From positions 124,001 to 188,000 of the forward strand of contig JAGNKE010000001.1 of NCBI GenBank assembly GCA_018000295.1: a stretch of 64,000 nucleotides of DNA. Reading direction: 5' to 3'. Shown piece after piece: positions 1 to 13,279 of the stretch (the first letter of the stretch is position 1; each line of letters begins with the position of its first letter). Origin of the DNA: Alphaproteobacteria bacterium. GTDB lineage: Bacteria > Pseudomonadota > Alphaproteobacteria > Micavibrionales > Micavibrionaceae. The position numbers and the translations under genes are program-made. The notes below the pieces were generated by a model. That model did no database searches. It was not told the origin of the DNA and was given only the letters and a program-made list of their open reading frames with translations.

Positions 1-893
1 ACAAGCGCAAAGTCTTCCAACTGCAAATGAAAAAGAAAGGGCGAAGGGTTAAGGCTCCGCAGGCTCCTGTAAAGCTCGAAGGGAGGCAGATCGAACGGGG
101 CGGTAAAACGCTGAGACGGCACGACCTGAAAGATTTCCCCGGCGTTGATATATTCGATCGCCTTCCGCACAACCGCCCTGTAGTCCTCTGCCTCGAAATT
201 AGAACGAACGGGCAAGGGTGTATCCAAGCCCGAACGATGCATAATCAGTTTATTGTCCAGAGGCTGAATAAGTTTCTCATGAACCCGCTGCAGCCGGGAA
301 TGGGCCTCGTGATAAACCTCTTCTGCGCTACGTTTGGAATTACCCGCGTGCTCGAACACAGACGTCACCAGACAGATTTTGTGCTTCACGTTATCGAAGA
401 TGGCCAGAACCGTGGGCCGGATCAGAAGACTCTCAGGAATGTTCAGTTCATCGGGATTTTCATCGGGAATGTTTTCGATAAGGCGGATCATGTCATAGCC
501 GACATACCCGAACAGTCCGAAAGCGCACATCGGCGGCAGATCGGAAGGAATGTCAGGAATAACACTGGCAGCTATCGTCTCACGTAGGGAAACTAGAGGC
601 GCAACAGCGCTTTTGACCCACTCGCCCTTGTCAGACTTGATTTCAACCTGCCCCCGCGAACACCGCCAGAATAAGTCGGGATCCAGACCGATAATCGAAT
701 AACGCCCGAGCTTCTCTCCCCCCTCAACGGATTCGAAAAGAAAGGAATAAGAGCTTTCCCCGCAAAGCTTCAGATAGGCTGAGACAGGGGTTTCGAGGTC
801 AGAGGAAAACGAAGAACTTAGGACTTGCGGTAAGTTTAAGGAAAAAGATGAAAGAAACTGTTTATTTAATTTCGCAGTCATCAATTCAGGCAT
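1..893 (-). CDS. trpE: Anthranilate synthase component I, N-terminal part (runs off the window)
   Basis: Reading the minus strand from the ATG at 893 gives an open frame of 297 codons that continues past base 1. It converts chorismate to anthranilate with the TrpG glutaminase, the first committed step of tryptophan synthesis. The N-terminal domain shows the family's tryptophan-feedback motif (here FLFESVEGG, family LLES-type) followed by GRYSIIGLDP. Further on come GLFGYVGYDMIR and, near the edge, AGEIFQVVPSQRF, which opens the chorismate-binding domain. The catalytic C-terminal half lies outside the window. The start is 5 bases after the ppiD stop, so the two are probably co-transcribed, an order common in alphaproteobacteria. 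No clear Shine-Dalgarno precedes the ATG at 893; a second ATG lies at 881. Confidence 0.92.
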   Translation of the reverse strand, partial: MPELMTAKLNKQFLSSFSLNLPQVLSSSFSSDLETPVSAYLKLCGESSYSFLFESVEGGEKLGRYSIIGLDPDLFWRCSRGQVEIKSDKGEWVKSAVAPLVSLRETIAASVIPDIPSDLPPMCAFGLFGYVGYDMIRLIENIPDENPDELNIPESLLIRPTVLAIFDNVKHKICLVTSVFEHAGNSKRSAEEVYHEAHSRLQRVHEKLIQPLDNKLIMHRSGLDTPLPVRSNFEAEDYRAVVRKAIEYINAGEIFQVVPSQRFTAPFDLPPFELYRSLRSLNPSPFLFHLQLEDFAL

Positions 894-898
894 GAAAA

Positions 899-2842
899 TC
901 ACGGATTTTTTACAAGAGATGAAGCACCGTAAAAGCTGCTCAACAAGCTTTCATTGATGAAAGCTGGGTGACGTCGGCCAATAGAATATACATAATGCGA
1001 AAAAACTTCGCTCTTTAACTCATCAGAAACTTGCCCCTGAATTTTTTCAATCTGCTCAGAATCAAGCTCAGAAAAATCAGGGATGCTTGCTCCCCTTACA
1101 AGAACCAGAAGAATGCCTCCCTTATAAGTTAAGCTAAAAACATCGCCAATTTTGGCCTGGAATAACGCTGCTCTGTGTTCATCAAGAAGAGGACTATCTA
1201 TAGGACCGTATAATTTAACGGATGCAATATTTTGAGCCTCCTTCTTGTACTCCTTAACAATATCGACAAAATTTTTCGTTCCCTCACCTATGGCCTTTCG
1301 AGCCGAAGTAACTCTTTGAGAGTTTTTTGTCCGTCTTTGATCTTCTCTGTGTTGATCGATCAAATCGTTTTTAACATCTTCAAATGGTTTAAAGCTCTCT
1401 GGAATAATTTCCAACAGATGCAATGCTGCAAATCGACCGCTAGGCATCTCAAAAACACGAGAAGTTTCTCCCTCTTGCAGCAGCTTGGCTTCTTGAAGAA
1501 TAATGTCCTTGTCGGCTGTGTCGATCTTATCTATTCCATCGAAGACATCCTTACCTTCAATGTCAAACCCCAAAGCAGTAAAGGGGCGAAAAACAGAGAC
1601 TATTAACGGAACAGATTTTGCCGCCTCTTCAAAACTGGTTCCCCTCGCCAGAATATCTTCAAGACTTTCCGATACCTCCACCAAACGATCAGCTAATTCT
1701 GTCTTTTCCAGTTCTTCCTGAATCTCAGTCTTGGCATCTTCGAATGTTTTAGTGTGCGGCTTAACAACGTCCTTAATCGTAATAACATGATAACCGATCA
1801 AGGTATGAAAGGGACCGACAGTATCACCAGCCTTTGCCTTAAAGACACCGTCCTTTAAATCAGCAATAAGCATATCATCAGTAAACGGCGCAGAAGGGAC
1901 ATAGGTGCCTTCTTGAGGAGAAATCTTCTTCTTGGCTTCAGAGAGTTCTAGCTTTTGGTCTAGGACAAGACTAAGAATTTTTTTTGCTGCATCTTCATTA
2001 GGAACGATAGCCTGCTCAAGAAGTCGCTGTTCCGAAACAAAAAACTGCTCAATATTTTCATCATAATATTTCTGGATAGACTGCTCGTTGATATCAAGTG
2101 TTTCCTCTAATTTTGACCCATCTATAAACGCAACTTGAAGAACCCTTCTCTCATCAATTTTATATTGTGCAACTTTCGTATCTTCATAAATTTTGAGTAG
2201 CTCGCCATCGTTGGGAATTTTTACGTCTTGAATATCTGATTGCAGAAAGTTAATCAGAGAAATCTCCCTAGTATGGTTCTGTAGTCTAAATAAATCGCCC
2301 GCCAAATCTTTGGAAGAGTATTCAAAACCCGATTGAACGGCTTCGATCACGACATCTCCGACAACTTCACGGTTATAACTTTCTATAAAATCGCCTTCGC
2401 TTAACCCCTGTGATCGCAAAACGCGGTCAAGAGTTTGCTGCAATGACTCTCCATCTTGCTGAGAGGGCTTAATTCTCGCGATAAGCTCTTGTTGAAGCTT
2501 TTTGTCATTGATGCTTAATCCGAAAACTTCAGATTCAAGAAGTACCTGATTAGAACGTACCTCCCCATGAAGAATGTCCATAAGCACACTAGGATCCTTT
2601 GCATATGACTCCCGAGGAGTCATTTGATATCGGGAAAGACTCATCCGGGCCAGATGGTCAAACTCCCTCAAGCCAATCGTCTGGCTGCCAACGCGCGCAA
2701 CATCCGTCCCACCCACGCTGCCGCGCAGAACGCCCTGTACATCCATGAAGACTAGCCCGAGAACTGAAAGTGCCAGCAAGCTCATAATGACGTACTTCAG
2801 AAAACCGCCGAATGCTCCCTCGCGTAAAACCTTCATAACCAT
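899..2842 (-). CDS. ppiD: Periplasmic folding chaperone PpiD (SurA/PpiC-type peptidyl-prolyl isomerase)
   Basis: Inner-membrane-anchored periplasmic chaperone for newly exported proteins. From the chosen start the protein has 647 residues: a short positive N-terminus, one membrane helix at about 17-33, a SurA-like helical region, and a parvulin-like domain at roughly 265-367 containing AGDTVGPFHTLIGYHVI. A longer frame opens at 2893, but the ATG at 2842 is preceded at 9 bases by GGAG, and starting there puts the membrane helix at the usual place. The parvulin domain of PpiD is often catalytically weak, and I cannot judge activity here. The gene is divergent from tpiA and sits 5 bases upstream of trpE. 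Confidence 0.88.
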   Translation of the reverse strand: MVMKVLREGAFGGFLKYVIMSLLALSVLGLVFMDVQGVLRGSVGGTDVARVGSQTIGLREFDHLARMSLSRYQMTPRESYAKDPSVLMDILHGEVRSNQVLLESEVFGLSINDKKLQQELIARIKPSQQDGESLQQTLDRVLRSQGLSEGDFIESYNREVVGDVVIEAVQSGFEYSSKDLAGDLFRLQNHTREISLINFLQSDIQDVKIPNDGELLKIYEDTKVAQYKIDERRVLQVAFIDGSKLEETLDINEQSIQKYYDENIEQFFVSEQRLLEQAIVPNEDAAKKILSLVLDQKLELSEAKKKISPQEGTYVPSAPFTDDMLIADLKDGVFKAKAGDTVGPFHTLIGYHVITIKDVVKPHTKTFEDAKTEIQEELEKTELADRLVEVSESLEDILARGTSFEEAAKSVPLIVSVFRPFTALGFDIEGKDVFDGIDKIDTADKDIILQEAKLLQEGETSRVFEMPSGRFAALHLLEIIPESFKPFEDVKNDLIDQHREDQRRTKNSQRVTSARKAIGEGTKNFVDIVKEYKKEAQNIASVKLYGPIDSPLLDEHRAALFQAKIGDVFSLTYKGGILLVLVRGASIPDFSELDSEQIEKIQGQVSDELKSEVFSHYVYSIGRRHPAFINESLLSSFYGASSLVKNP

Positions 2843-2991
2843 AGAAAAACGCTCCGCTCTAAGTAATAAACCGACACCATTTCCAGCAATCACGCACTAT
2901 AAGGAGGCGCAAGCCTGCGGGCAAGAGGGCACGGAATGGCTGTTGATTTATTCTCATAGGGCCGTTAACTAAATAGCAAAGGAAAAAATTA

Positions 2992-3759
2992 ATGAAAAAG
3001 CTGATTGCAGGAAACTGGAAAATGAACCTCGGGGCGCAAAAGGCCGCGGCTTTGGCTCTGGACATATTAAAGGGTTTGGACAACGAGCTGGCCTTGACAA
3101 AAAATTGCGATTTTCTGATCTGCCCACCTTATGTTCATCTCCCGCCGCTGAATCAGGTTATAAAAGCCTCCGAAATGAAGATGGCGCTGGGGGCGCAGGA
3201 CTGCTCGATGCATGAATCCGAAGGTGCCTACACCGGGGAGATAGATGCCTCAATGCTCGCGGATTACGGATGCTCTTATGTAATCGTAGGCCATTCCGAA
3301 CGCCGAAAAGATCACGGCGAGACCGATGAAATTGTCAAAGCCAAAGCCCGCGCTGCACATAAGGCGGGTTTGATTACGATTATCTGCATCGGAGAAACTG
3401 AAGAGGAAAGGGAGCAGGGCAGGGAACAAGAGGTTGTAGGACAGCAGCTTAAGCAAAGCCTTCCGGAAACAGCCAACGCCATGAATACGGTCATCGCCTA
3501 CGAGCCGATCTGGGCAATAGGTACAGGTAAGACAGCCAAAACCGGAGATGTCGCACAAATACACGCCTTCATAAGGAAAAAGCTCAGCGGCCCCATCCAA
3601 CAGGCGCAAAATGTAAGGATTCTATACGGCGGCTCAATGAAACCTGAAAACGCGAGTGAACTTCTGGCAACACCGAATGTAGATGGCGGACTCATCGGTG
3701 GTGCCAGCTTGAAGGCCGATCAGTTTCTTGCTATTGGTAGGGCCGTATTGGGAAAGTAA
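2992..3759 (+). CDS. tpiA: Triosephosphate isomerase
   Basis: Interconverts dihydroxyacetone phosphate and glyceraldehyde 3-phosphate in glycolysis and gluconeogenesis, in the cytoplasm. At 255 residues it is full length. Catalytic landmarks are all present: Lys10 in GNWKMN, His101 in IVGHSERR and Glu171 in AYEPIWAIGTG. The phosphate-gripping YGGS motif lies near the C-terminus. AAGGA precedes the ATG. It is the first gene of a forward run that continues with secG, pyrG, a methyltransferase, kdsA and eno. The 149-base region between this ATG and the ppiD start must hold both divergent promoters. Confidence 0.98.
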   Translation: MKKLIAGNWKMNLGAQKAAALALDILKGLDNELALTKNCDFLICPPYVHLPPLNQVIKASEMKMALGAQDCSMHESEGAYTGEIDASMLADYGCSYVIVGHSERRKDHGETDEIVKAKARAAHKAGLITIICIGETEEEREQGREQEVVGQQLKQSLPETANAMNTVIAYEPIWAIGTGKTAKTGDVAQIHAFIRKKLSGPIQQAQNVRILYGGSMKPENASELLATPNVDGGLIGGASLKADQFLAIGRAVLGK

Positions 3760-3815
3760 GCCGGAAAAAGAGGTAGAAAAATCTGCCTAAGTAGCTGTTT
3801 TAAAGAAAGAAGATC

Positions 3816-6099
<2,284 letters not shown>

Positions 6100-6105
6100 A
6101 ACTAT

Positions 6106-6915
6106 ATGCAGCCCCTGTCATTCCGGGAGTTTGAGCATCAATTCTGGGACAAAACCTCAAAGCCCTACGACGAAGGGTTGGGAGAGGTTACGGCACAGAC
6201 GGTTCCCGCTATTCTGCAAACACTGAAATTAAGCACCGGACAAACCCTGCTGGACGTCGCCTGCGGTCCCGGATACATCACGAAATCCGCCTTGAGGCAG
6301 GGGATAAAAGTGACGGGCATGGATTTTTCCAGTGCGATGATTGATTTGGCGCAGGCCACTTTCCCCGACCAAGCGTTTCAAGTTGCCGATGCAGAAAATT
6401 TACCTTTTACAGAAAGCTCCTTTGATGCGGTCTCCTGCAATTTCGGCATAATGCACTTCTCGCAACCTGAAGAAGCCATAGCCGAATCCTATCGTGTTTG
6501 TCGGAGAGGAGGGCGTTACGTCTTCACAGTCTGGAACACGCCCGAAAATTCCCCGGCTATGAATCTGATTTTTGAAGCGTTGAAGGTCCACGCTGAAAAT
6601 AAGTTGCAAGCGCCCGAAGGCCCACCTTTTTTCTTCTACGCTATTGAGGACAATGCGTTCAAAGCCCTCAGGCAAAGCGGTTTCAAAACATGGGATAGGC
6701 AGGTTCTGACCTGCGAATGGCCGATCACCTCCGCCGAATCCTACGTGCGCCATTTTTACGATGGAGGGGCGCGCATCGGCGGAACCCTGCGGGCGCAAAA
6801 GCCGGAGACGCTTGAAAGAATCATCCAACACATTAAAAACAATCTTGTAGCGCACAGCGGTGAAAGAATGTATGCCTTACCAGTATCCGTTGTGATGTAT
6901 TCGGTAGGCAAATGA
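6106..6915 (+). CDS. Class I SAM-dependent methyltransferase, substrate unknown
   Basis: A 269-residue cytoplasmic methyltransferase of the Methyltransf_11/UbiE-like type. Motif I (LLDVACGPG, about residues 48-56) binds S-adenosylmethionine. It is followed by [12 protein letters not shown] and the motif II-III stretch with [14 protein letters not shown] and [13 protein letters not shown]. The substrate cannot be read from the sequence. It begins 6 bases after the pyrG stop, and its last codons overlap the kdsA start by 4 bases (ATGA), so it is translated as part of that operon. Ubiquinone or menaquinone methylation is possible but unsupported. Confidence 0.85.
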   Translation: MQPLSFREFEHQFWDKTSKPYDEGLGEVTAQTVPAILQTLKLSTGQTLLDVACGPGYITKSALRQGIKVTGMDFSSAMIDLAQATFPDQAFQVADAENLPFTESSFDAVSCNFGIMHFSQPEEAIAESYRVCRRGGRYVFTVWNTPENSPAMNLIFEALKVHAENKLQAPEGPPFFFYAIEDNAFKALRQSGFKTWDRQVLTCEWPITSAESYVRHFYDGGARIGGTLRAQKPETLERIIQHIKNNLVAHSGERMYALPVSVVMYSVGK

Positions 6916-7739
6916 CCGAAAAAACCGTAAAAGTCGGAACCATTGAAATCGCGAACAGCAAACCCTTCGTGCTGATCGCCGGGCCGTGCGCCCTCGAAAG
7001 CAGGGATCATGCCTTCGAAATGTGCGGAGCGCTCAAGCAACTGACCCAGCAACTGGGCATCCCCCTGATCTACAAAACCTCTTTCGACAAGGCCAACCGG
7101 ACGTCTATCTTCGGGATACGCGGCATTGGTATGGACAAGGGACTGGAAGTTCTCTCTGACATACGCAAGACTTTTGGCGTTCCGGTCCTGACGGATGTTC
7201 ACCAGCCTGCCCAGTGCAAGGATGTGGGAGAGATTGTCGATGTGCTTCAAATTCCTGCCTTCCTCTGCCGCCAGACCGATCTTCTGATTGCTGCCGCGAA
7301 AACAGGAAAAGCGGTGAATATCAAAAAAGGACAGTTTCTGGCCCCATGGGATATGACCAACGTCGCTGCGAAGGTGTCCCAGAGCGGCAACGAAAACATT
7401 CTCCTCTGCGAACGGGGGGCGAGTTTCGGCTACAACACCCTGGTTTCCGATATGCGTTCGATCCCGATTATGGCTAAAACAGGTTACCCGGTGATCTATG
7501 ACGCCACCCATTCCGTCCAGCAGCCGGGCGGGCAGGGAACTGCTTCGGGCGGCGACCGCGAAATGGTGCCAGTATTGGCGCGTGCCGCGATTGCGGTAGG
7601 TGTGGCGGGGGTTTTCATGGAAACCCATCAGGATCCGGACAAGGCGCCCTCTGACGGCCCGAACATGGTCAAGCTCAGCGTTTTGCCCGAAATCCTTAAG
7701 ACTTTGTTAAAACTTGATAATATTGCAAAATCATTATAG
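6912..7739 (+). CDS. kdsA: 3-deoxy-8-phosphooctulonate (KDO-8-P) synthase
   Basis: Condenses phosphoenolpyruvate with arabinose 5-phosphate to KDO 8-phosphate, the first dedicated step toward the inner-core sugar of lipopolysaccharide. At 275 residues it is full length, with the DAHP/KDO synthase barrel markers IAGPCALES near the N-terminus, [23 protein letters not shown] and [11 protein letters not shown]. Its ATG overlaps the stop of the preceding methyltransferase by 4 bases. Its presence implies a KDO-containing outer membrane. Confidence 0.97.
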   Translation: MTEKTVKVGTIEIANSKPFVLIAGPCALESRDHAFEMCGALKQLTQQLGIPLIYKTSFDKANRTSIFGIRGIGMDKGLEVLSDIRKTFGVPVLTDVHQPAQCKDVGEIVDVLQIPAFLCRQTDLLIAAAKTGKAVNIKKGQFLAPWDMTNVAAKVSQSGNENILLCERGASFGYNTLVSDMRSIPIMAKTGYPVIYDATHSVQQPGGQGTASGGDREMVPVLARAAIAVGVAGVFMETHQDPDKAPSDGPNMVKLSVLPEILKTLLKLDNIAKSL

Positions 7740-7769
7740 AATGGTAAGGTCAAACAGGATGTTTAGGAC

Positions 7770-8132
7770 ATGACGATAGCAGGAGCATCCCAATTTCGCA
7801 TTCAGGCGCTCGCCCAGTTGACGGGCGTACCCACCTATGATGCGCCCAACCTCTTCGGGTCTTCAGGAGGCTCTTCGGCCATCAGCCTCCTCGATACGGG
7901 ACGTCAGTTGAATGGAATATCTGGTCTGGGCCTTTCGGGAAACGCCCGCGCCCTCAACAACGGCTTTATCGCCTCCCGCTCCACCGACATAAACAAGCTC
8001 TTTTCCCTGACCGGCGGCTCCGATGGTACGCTCGAGGGCAATCAGGCCGCCATTTTGGCATTACGTTCCTCCCGCCCTGAAAGCCAGATCAGCAAGGCTT
8101 TGCGCGGTCAGGAAGTCGATACCGAGGCCTAG
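7770..8132 (+). CDS. Unknown 120-residue protein between kdsA and eno
   Basis: I do not recognise this protein. It is Ser/Gly/Ala/Leu-rich (for example LFGSSGGSSAISLL), has no signal peptide, membrane helix or cysteine, and looks largely disordered. It begins 30 bases after kdsA, reads in the same direction, and ends 115 bases before eno. The frame agrees with the codon use of its neighbours, so a real gene is more likely than chance. I assign no function. Confidence 0.6.
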   Translation: MTIAGASQFRIQALAQLTGVPTYDAPNLFGSSGGSSAISLLDTGRQLNGISGLGLSGNARALNNGFIASRSTDINKLFSLTGGSDGTLEGNQAAILALRSSRPESQISKALRGQEVDTEA

Positions 8133-8226
8133 ATACTCGGTTTCCTCAAAAATTTTCCTTTCACTTTTTAGGATTTTAGGTAAAACCTGTCTCGAAATAA
8201 AGACCGGAACAGGCCCGGCTGTTTGA

Positions 8227-9525
<1,299 letters not shown>

Positions 9526-9575
9526 ATGCCGTTATATGGCCTTCAAAACGGTCGGGTAAGGGACTATAATGGCCT

Positions 9576-10199
9576 ATGCCGTTAAGACTCACGCCTCACG
9601 CCGCACGTTGGTATCTGCTGGGTGCCGCCCTGCTTCTAGCCTTCCCGAGCCTGATGAGTTTATACACGCGCTACGATAACAAACTCGTAGTAGCGCTTGG
9701 CAAGGTTGACCGCGATCCGAATTTTGCACAGACGGTCGTATATATTGCTGCTCATAATGGCTGGGGCGCACAGGGGCTAATTCTCAACAAACCGTTACCG
9801 GAACAAGAACGCCATAAGCTTGAAAACATTCCGAGCGGCTTCGACTGGTACGTAGGCGGCCCAGTCATGTACCCGTGGGGCCAGTTTGTCTTGGTAACGG
9901 AAGGCGAAGCAGGAAGGGCCCGCTGGAGAATGCTATCTTTGCCCGATTACACCCGTAAATACCCCGTAGAATGGAAAAAAATTCTTGAAGACGGCGAGAA
10001 GAAGAAAAAATTCAGAATTTATCTCGGTTTTTCTGGTTGGGGTTCGGCGCAGCTTGAGCGCGAAATTATCAGGGCTGGTTGGGGAATTATAGACTTCCAA
10101 GAAGATATGCTCACGCAAACGATGGCACCCGAAGATATCTGGCGCAACGCCATGAAAAAAGTCCTTGAAAAAAGCCCCGAAAAACAGAAGGGCATCTAA
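9576..10199 (+). CDS. YqgE/AlgH (UPF0301) family protein with an N-terminal membrane anchor
   Basis: The body matches the YqgE/AlgH family: DPNFAQTVVYIAAHN, GAQGLILNKPL, VGGPV and then YLGFSGWGSAQLEREI. The family's biochemical role is not settled. Here the domain is preceded by about 35 extra residues with a hydrophobic stretch at about 12-30 (YLLGAALLLAFPSLMSL). That would anchor the protein or export it, whereas ordinary YqgE is cytoplasmic. The 207-residue length fits the family plus this extension. It starts 50 bases after eno and precedes ftsB. Confidence 0.8.
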   Translation: MPLRLTPHAARWYLLGAALLLAFPSLMSLYTRYDNKLVVALGKVDRDPNFAQTVVYIAAHNGWGAQGLILNKPLPEQERHKLENIPSGFDWYVGGPVMYPWGQFVLVTEGEAGRARWRMLSLPDYTRKYPVEWKKILEDGEKKKKFRIYLGFSGWGSAQLEREIIRAGWGIIDFQEDMLTQTMAPEDIWRNAMKKVLEKSPEKQKGI

Positions 10200-10293
10200 T
10201 TTTTTTCTGTGGATAATTTCCGAGTCAAAAGAATCACTTAGCACGGATCGTTCTCTCTATGTTCACAATAAGTAGCTGACTCAAAAGCATTTT

Positions 10294-10322
10294 TTGACTT
10301 GTCCACAGGCGTCGAATGTGAT
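10294..10322 (+). promoter_or_regulatory. Candidate sigma-70-type promoter upstream of ftsB
   Basis: TTGACT at 10294-10299 and TGTGAT at 10317-10322 are separated by 17 bases. The start of transcription would fall only a few bases before the ftsB ATG at 10334, giving an almost leaderless message; no clear Shine-Dalgarno is visible there. This is inference from a consensus match only. Confidence 0.35.
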
Positions 10323-10333
10323 TCCATGACGCT

Positions 10334-10645
10334 ATGAAGACTTTATCCCGCCACCGCCAGTTACTGAAAAAAAATGCCCTCCTGATCGTGGGCATGTTTC
10401 TGACGGTCTATTTCACCTATCACATCTTTTACGGCGCCCGCGGATATACGCAGCTGCAGGCGCTGCAAAGCGAAATAGCTCAGCGGGAACAGGAGCTGTT
10501 TGAGGTGCGAAGCGACCGGGAGATGCTTGAATCCAAAGTTCGGATGATGCGTCCCGGATCGCTGAGCCGCGACCTGCTCGAGGAGCGCGCTCGTGTCGTT
10601 CTCGGCTACAAATACGCCGATGAATACCAGCTGCTCCGAAATTAA
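10334..10645 (+). CDS. ftsB: Cell division protein FtsB (septum formation initiator family)
   Basis: A 103-residue single-pass membrane protein of the FtsB/DivIC family that links FtsQ and FtsL in the divisome. One membrane helix lies at about 16-33, followed by a coiled coil (LQSEIAQREQELFEVRSDREML). The C-terminal patch ends in ARVVLGYKYADEYQLL, resembling the LGY-type motif of alphaproteobacterial members. It lies between eno/yqgE and pdhA, the common location in this class. Confidence 0.9.
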   Translation: MKTLSRHRQLLKKNALLIVGMFLTVYFTYHIFYGARGYTQLQALQSEIAQREQELFEVRSDREMLESKVRMMRPGSLSRDLLEERARVVLGYKYADEYQLLRN

Positions 10646-10804
10646 ATTCTAAAACCACCTCTTTTTTGATTTTTTCATTGCATTGCAGCCTGTTGCACCG
10701 CACAAACTGCGCGTTTTCGCTGGTCATCACGCCGGAAATGGTGTAGCAAAAGATCAGGTTTTTCGTCGGCAGTCTGATGCCTTTATCACGAGGGTTGTGC
10801 GTCT

Positions 10805-11821
10805 GTGTCATCAAAATCAAAAAACAAGGCTTCTCTTAAGTCTGTGTCCGCCGCCTCCGCCGAACCATCGGCCGAGGAAATGAAAAAACTCTACTACGAT
10901 ATGCTGCTCATCCGCCGCTTTGAGGAAAAGGCGGGGCAACTCTACGGCATGGGTCTGATCGGCGGCTTCTGCCATCTTTATATAGGGCAGGAAGCTGTGG
11001 TCACGGGCATCCAGTCGCAGCAAAAACCGCAGGATACGGTTGTCACCTCCTACCGCGACCACGCCCACATGGTTGCGTGCGGGATGGACCCGAAGGGCAT
11101 CATGGCTGAACTGACCGGGCGCGTCACGGGCTATTCCCGCGGCAAGGGCGGCTCCATGCATATGTTCAGCATCGAAAAGAACTTCTTCGGTGGCCACGGA
11201 ATCGTCGGCGCCAGTACGTCTGTCGGCACAGGCTTGGGTTTCGCGCATAAATACAAGGAAGATGGCGGCGTAGCTGTGGCTTACATGGGTGACGGTGCCT
11301 CAAACCAGGGTCAGACAGCGGAATGCTACAACATGGCCGCTCTCTGGAAGCTCCCCATTCTCTACGTCATCGAAAACAACCAGTACGGCATGGGCACCAG
11401 CGTCTCGCGCTCCTCGGCGGGCCAGCTTTACCGCCGCGGCTCCGGCTATGGCATCCCCGGTGAGCAGGTGGACGGGATGGATGTGTTCACAGTCCAGAAA
11501 GCGGCGAAACAGGCGCTGGATTATGTCCGCTCCGGCAACGGTCCCTATATTCTTGAAATGATGACCTACCGCTATCGCGGCCACTCCATGTCCGACCCGG
11601 CGAAATACCGCACGAAGGAGGAGGTAGAGAGTGTAAAGGAAAACCGCGACCCGATCACGCATTTAAAGGAAAAGATGATCCGGGAAAATATCACCGAGGA
11701 CGAATTCAAGATCATCGAAAAACAGATCAAGGACATCGTGAACGAGGCGGCGAACTTCGCTCAAGCATCCCCGGAACCCGATATCTCTGAACTCTGGACC
11801 GACGTGCTGGTGGAGGCTTAA
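10805..11821 (+). CDS. pdhA: Pyruvate dehydrogenase E1 component, alpha subunit
   Basis: Thiamine-diphosphate half of the E1 heterotetramer that decarboxylates pyruvate and passes acetyl groups to the lipoyl arm of E2. The 338-residue protein shows the ThDP-binding signature GDGASNQG (from about residue 162) through IENNQYGMGT, and the regulatory-loop region RYRGHSMSDPAKYR. The start is GTG at 10805, with GAGGG 10 bases upstream. It is followed after 3 bases by pdhB. The preceding 159 bases, from the ftsB stop, probably hold the promoter; I see no clear -35/-10 pair. Confidence 0.97.
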   Translation: MSSKSKNKASLKSVSAASAEPSAEEMKKLYYDMLLIRRFEEKAGQLYGMGLIGGFCHLYIGQEAVVTGIQSQQKPQDTVVTSYRDHAHMVACGMDPKGIMAELTGRVTGYSRGKGGSMHMFSIEKNFFGGHGIVGASTSVGTGLGFAHKYKEDGGVAVAYMGDGASNQGQTAECYNMAALWKLPILYVIENNQYGMGTSVSRSSAGQLYRRGSGYGIPGEQVDGMDVFTVQKAAKQALDYVRSGNGPYILEMMTYRYRGHSMSDPAKYRTKEEVESVKENRDPITHLKEKMIRENITEDEFKIIEKQIKDIVNEAANFAQASPEPDISELWTDVLVEA

Positions 11822-11824
11822 GAT

Positions 11825-13243
11825 ATGCCCATTCAAATTCTCATGCCCGCTCTCTCCCCGACCATGACCGAAGGCAATCTGGCCCGCTGGCTGAAGGCAG
11901 AGGGTGACCGCGTGGAGCCCGGCGACGTGATCGCCGAAATCGAAACCGACAAGGCGACGATGGAAGTCGAGGCCGTGGACGAGGGTATCCTTGGAAAAAT
12001 CCTCATCGAAGCCGGAACGCAGGGCGTCAGCGTCAACACGCCGATCGCGGTGTTGCTGGAGGAGGGGGAGAGCAAGGACTCCATAAATCTTTCAGCCGCT
12101 GCACCCGCAGCAAAGGCAACATCTTCAGCGGCCACCCCCGCAACCTCATTCCCCTCAACAGCCGACCAACCCGCCGGAGCCAACATCGCCAACCGCGACA
12201 TTCTCTATGCGCAGGGCGCAATTCTTGAGCCGCCGCCCTTCGACGAAGCCGCGTTTGCAGACAAGAAAACCCAGACCGTGCGCGAAGCTCTGCGTGACGC
12301 GATGGCCGAGGAAATGCGCCGCGACCCGACTGTCTATCTGATGGGCGAAGAAGTCGCGGAATATCAGGGCGCTTACAAGGTGTCTCAGGGGCTTCTGGAC
12401 GAATTCGGCGCCAAGCGCGTTATCGATACGCCCATCACCGAACACGGTTTTGCGGGCCTTGCCGTCGGTGCCGCCATGAACGGCCTGCGCCCGATTGTCG
12501 AGTTCATGACCTGGAATTTCGGGATGCAGGCGATGGACCATATCATCAACTCCGCAGCCAAGACTCTCTACATGGCGGGCGGCAAGCTCGGCTGCCCCAT
12601 CGTCTTCCGCGGTCCAAACGGCGCGGCAGCAAGAGTAGGCGCACAGCACTCGCAGTGTTTCGCCAGCTGGTACGCCCACATTCCCGGCCTTAAGGTCGTT
12701 GCCCCTTGGTCCGGCGCCGATGCAAAAGGCCTTCTGAAAGCCGCCATCCGCGACCCTAACCCCGTCGTCTTCCTGGAAAACGAAATCCTCTACGGCCAGA
12801 GCCACGAAGTTCCGGTTTCGCAGGATTTTGTCATTCCTCTGGGCCGTGCCAAGATTGAACGTGCAGGCAAGGACGTAACGATTGTTGCTTTCTCGATTAT
12901 GGTCGGAAAAGCGTTGGAAGCAGCTAAAAAACTCGCAGCCGAAGGCATCGACGCGGAAGTCATAAACCTCCGCACCATCCGCCCGCTCGACCGTCACACG
13001 ATCCTCGAAAGCGTCAAGAAAACCAATCGGATCGTCTGCGTTGAGGAGGGCTGGCCTTATGCCGGAATAGGATCGGAAATCGCAGCTCTCTGCGGTGAGC
13101 ACGCCTTCGACTTCCTCGATGCACCCGTCACCCGCGTTTGCGCGGCGGACGTGCCGCTGCCCTACGCGGCCAATCTCGAAGCTTTAGCCCTTCCGCAGAT
13201 TGACGAGATCGTCCATGCCTGCAAAAAAGTGTGCTATAGGTAA
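11825..13243 (+). CDS. pdhB: Pyruvate dehydrogenase E1 component, beta subunit with N-terminal lipoyl domain
   Basis: The 472 residues are a fusion. A biotinyl-lipoyl domain (about 1-78) carries the modification lysine Lys43 in [10 protein letters not shown]. An Ala/Pro/Thr linker follows, and then the transketolase-type E1 beta from about residue 140 ([47 protein letters not shown]). E1 beta with its own lipoyl arm is a known alphaproteobacterial arrangement. It means both E1 beta and E2 need lipoylation, consistent with lipA downstream at 17826. Confidence 0.97.
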   Translation: MPIQILMPALSPTMTEGNLARWLKAEGDRVEPGDVIAEIETDKATMEVEAVDEGILGKILIEAGTQGVSVNTPIAVLLEEGESKDSINLSAAAPAAKATSSAATPATSFPSTADQPAGANIANRDILYAQGAILEPPPFDEAAFADKKTQTVREALRDAMAEEMRRDPTVYLMGEEVAEYQGAYKVSQGLLDEFGAKRVIDTPITEHGFAGLAVGAAMNGLRPIVEFMTWNFGMQAMDHIINSAAKTLYMAGGKLGCPIVFRGPNGAAARVGAQHSQCFASWYAHIPGLKVVAPWSGADAKGLLKAAIRDPNPVVFLENEILYGQSHEVPVSQDFVIPLGRAKIERAGKDVTIVAFSIMVGKALEAAKKLAAEGIDAEVINLRTIRPLDRHTILESVKKTNRIVCVEEGWPYAGIGSEIAALCGEHAFDFLDAPVTRVCAADVPLPYAANLEALALPQIDEIVHACKKVCYR

Positions 13244-13279
13244 TTGCCCACCACTCAACAGCAACAGGAGAGAACTCAA

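Noticed and set aside
27..587. Open frame of 186 codons on the plus strand
   Set aside because: It is antisense to the partial trpE frame, which has clear motifs.
12155..13102. 315-codon minus-strand open frame
   Set aside because: Antisense to pdhB.
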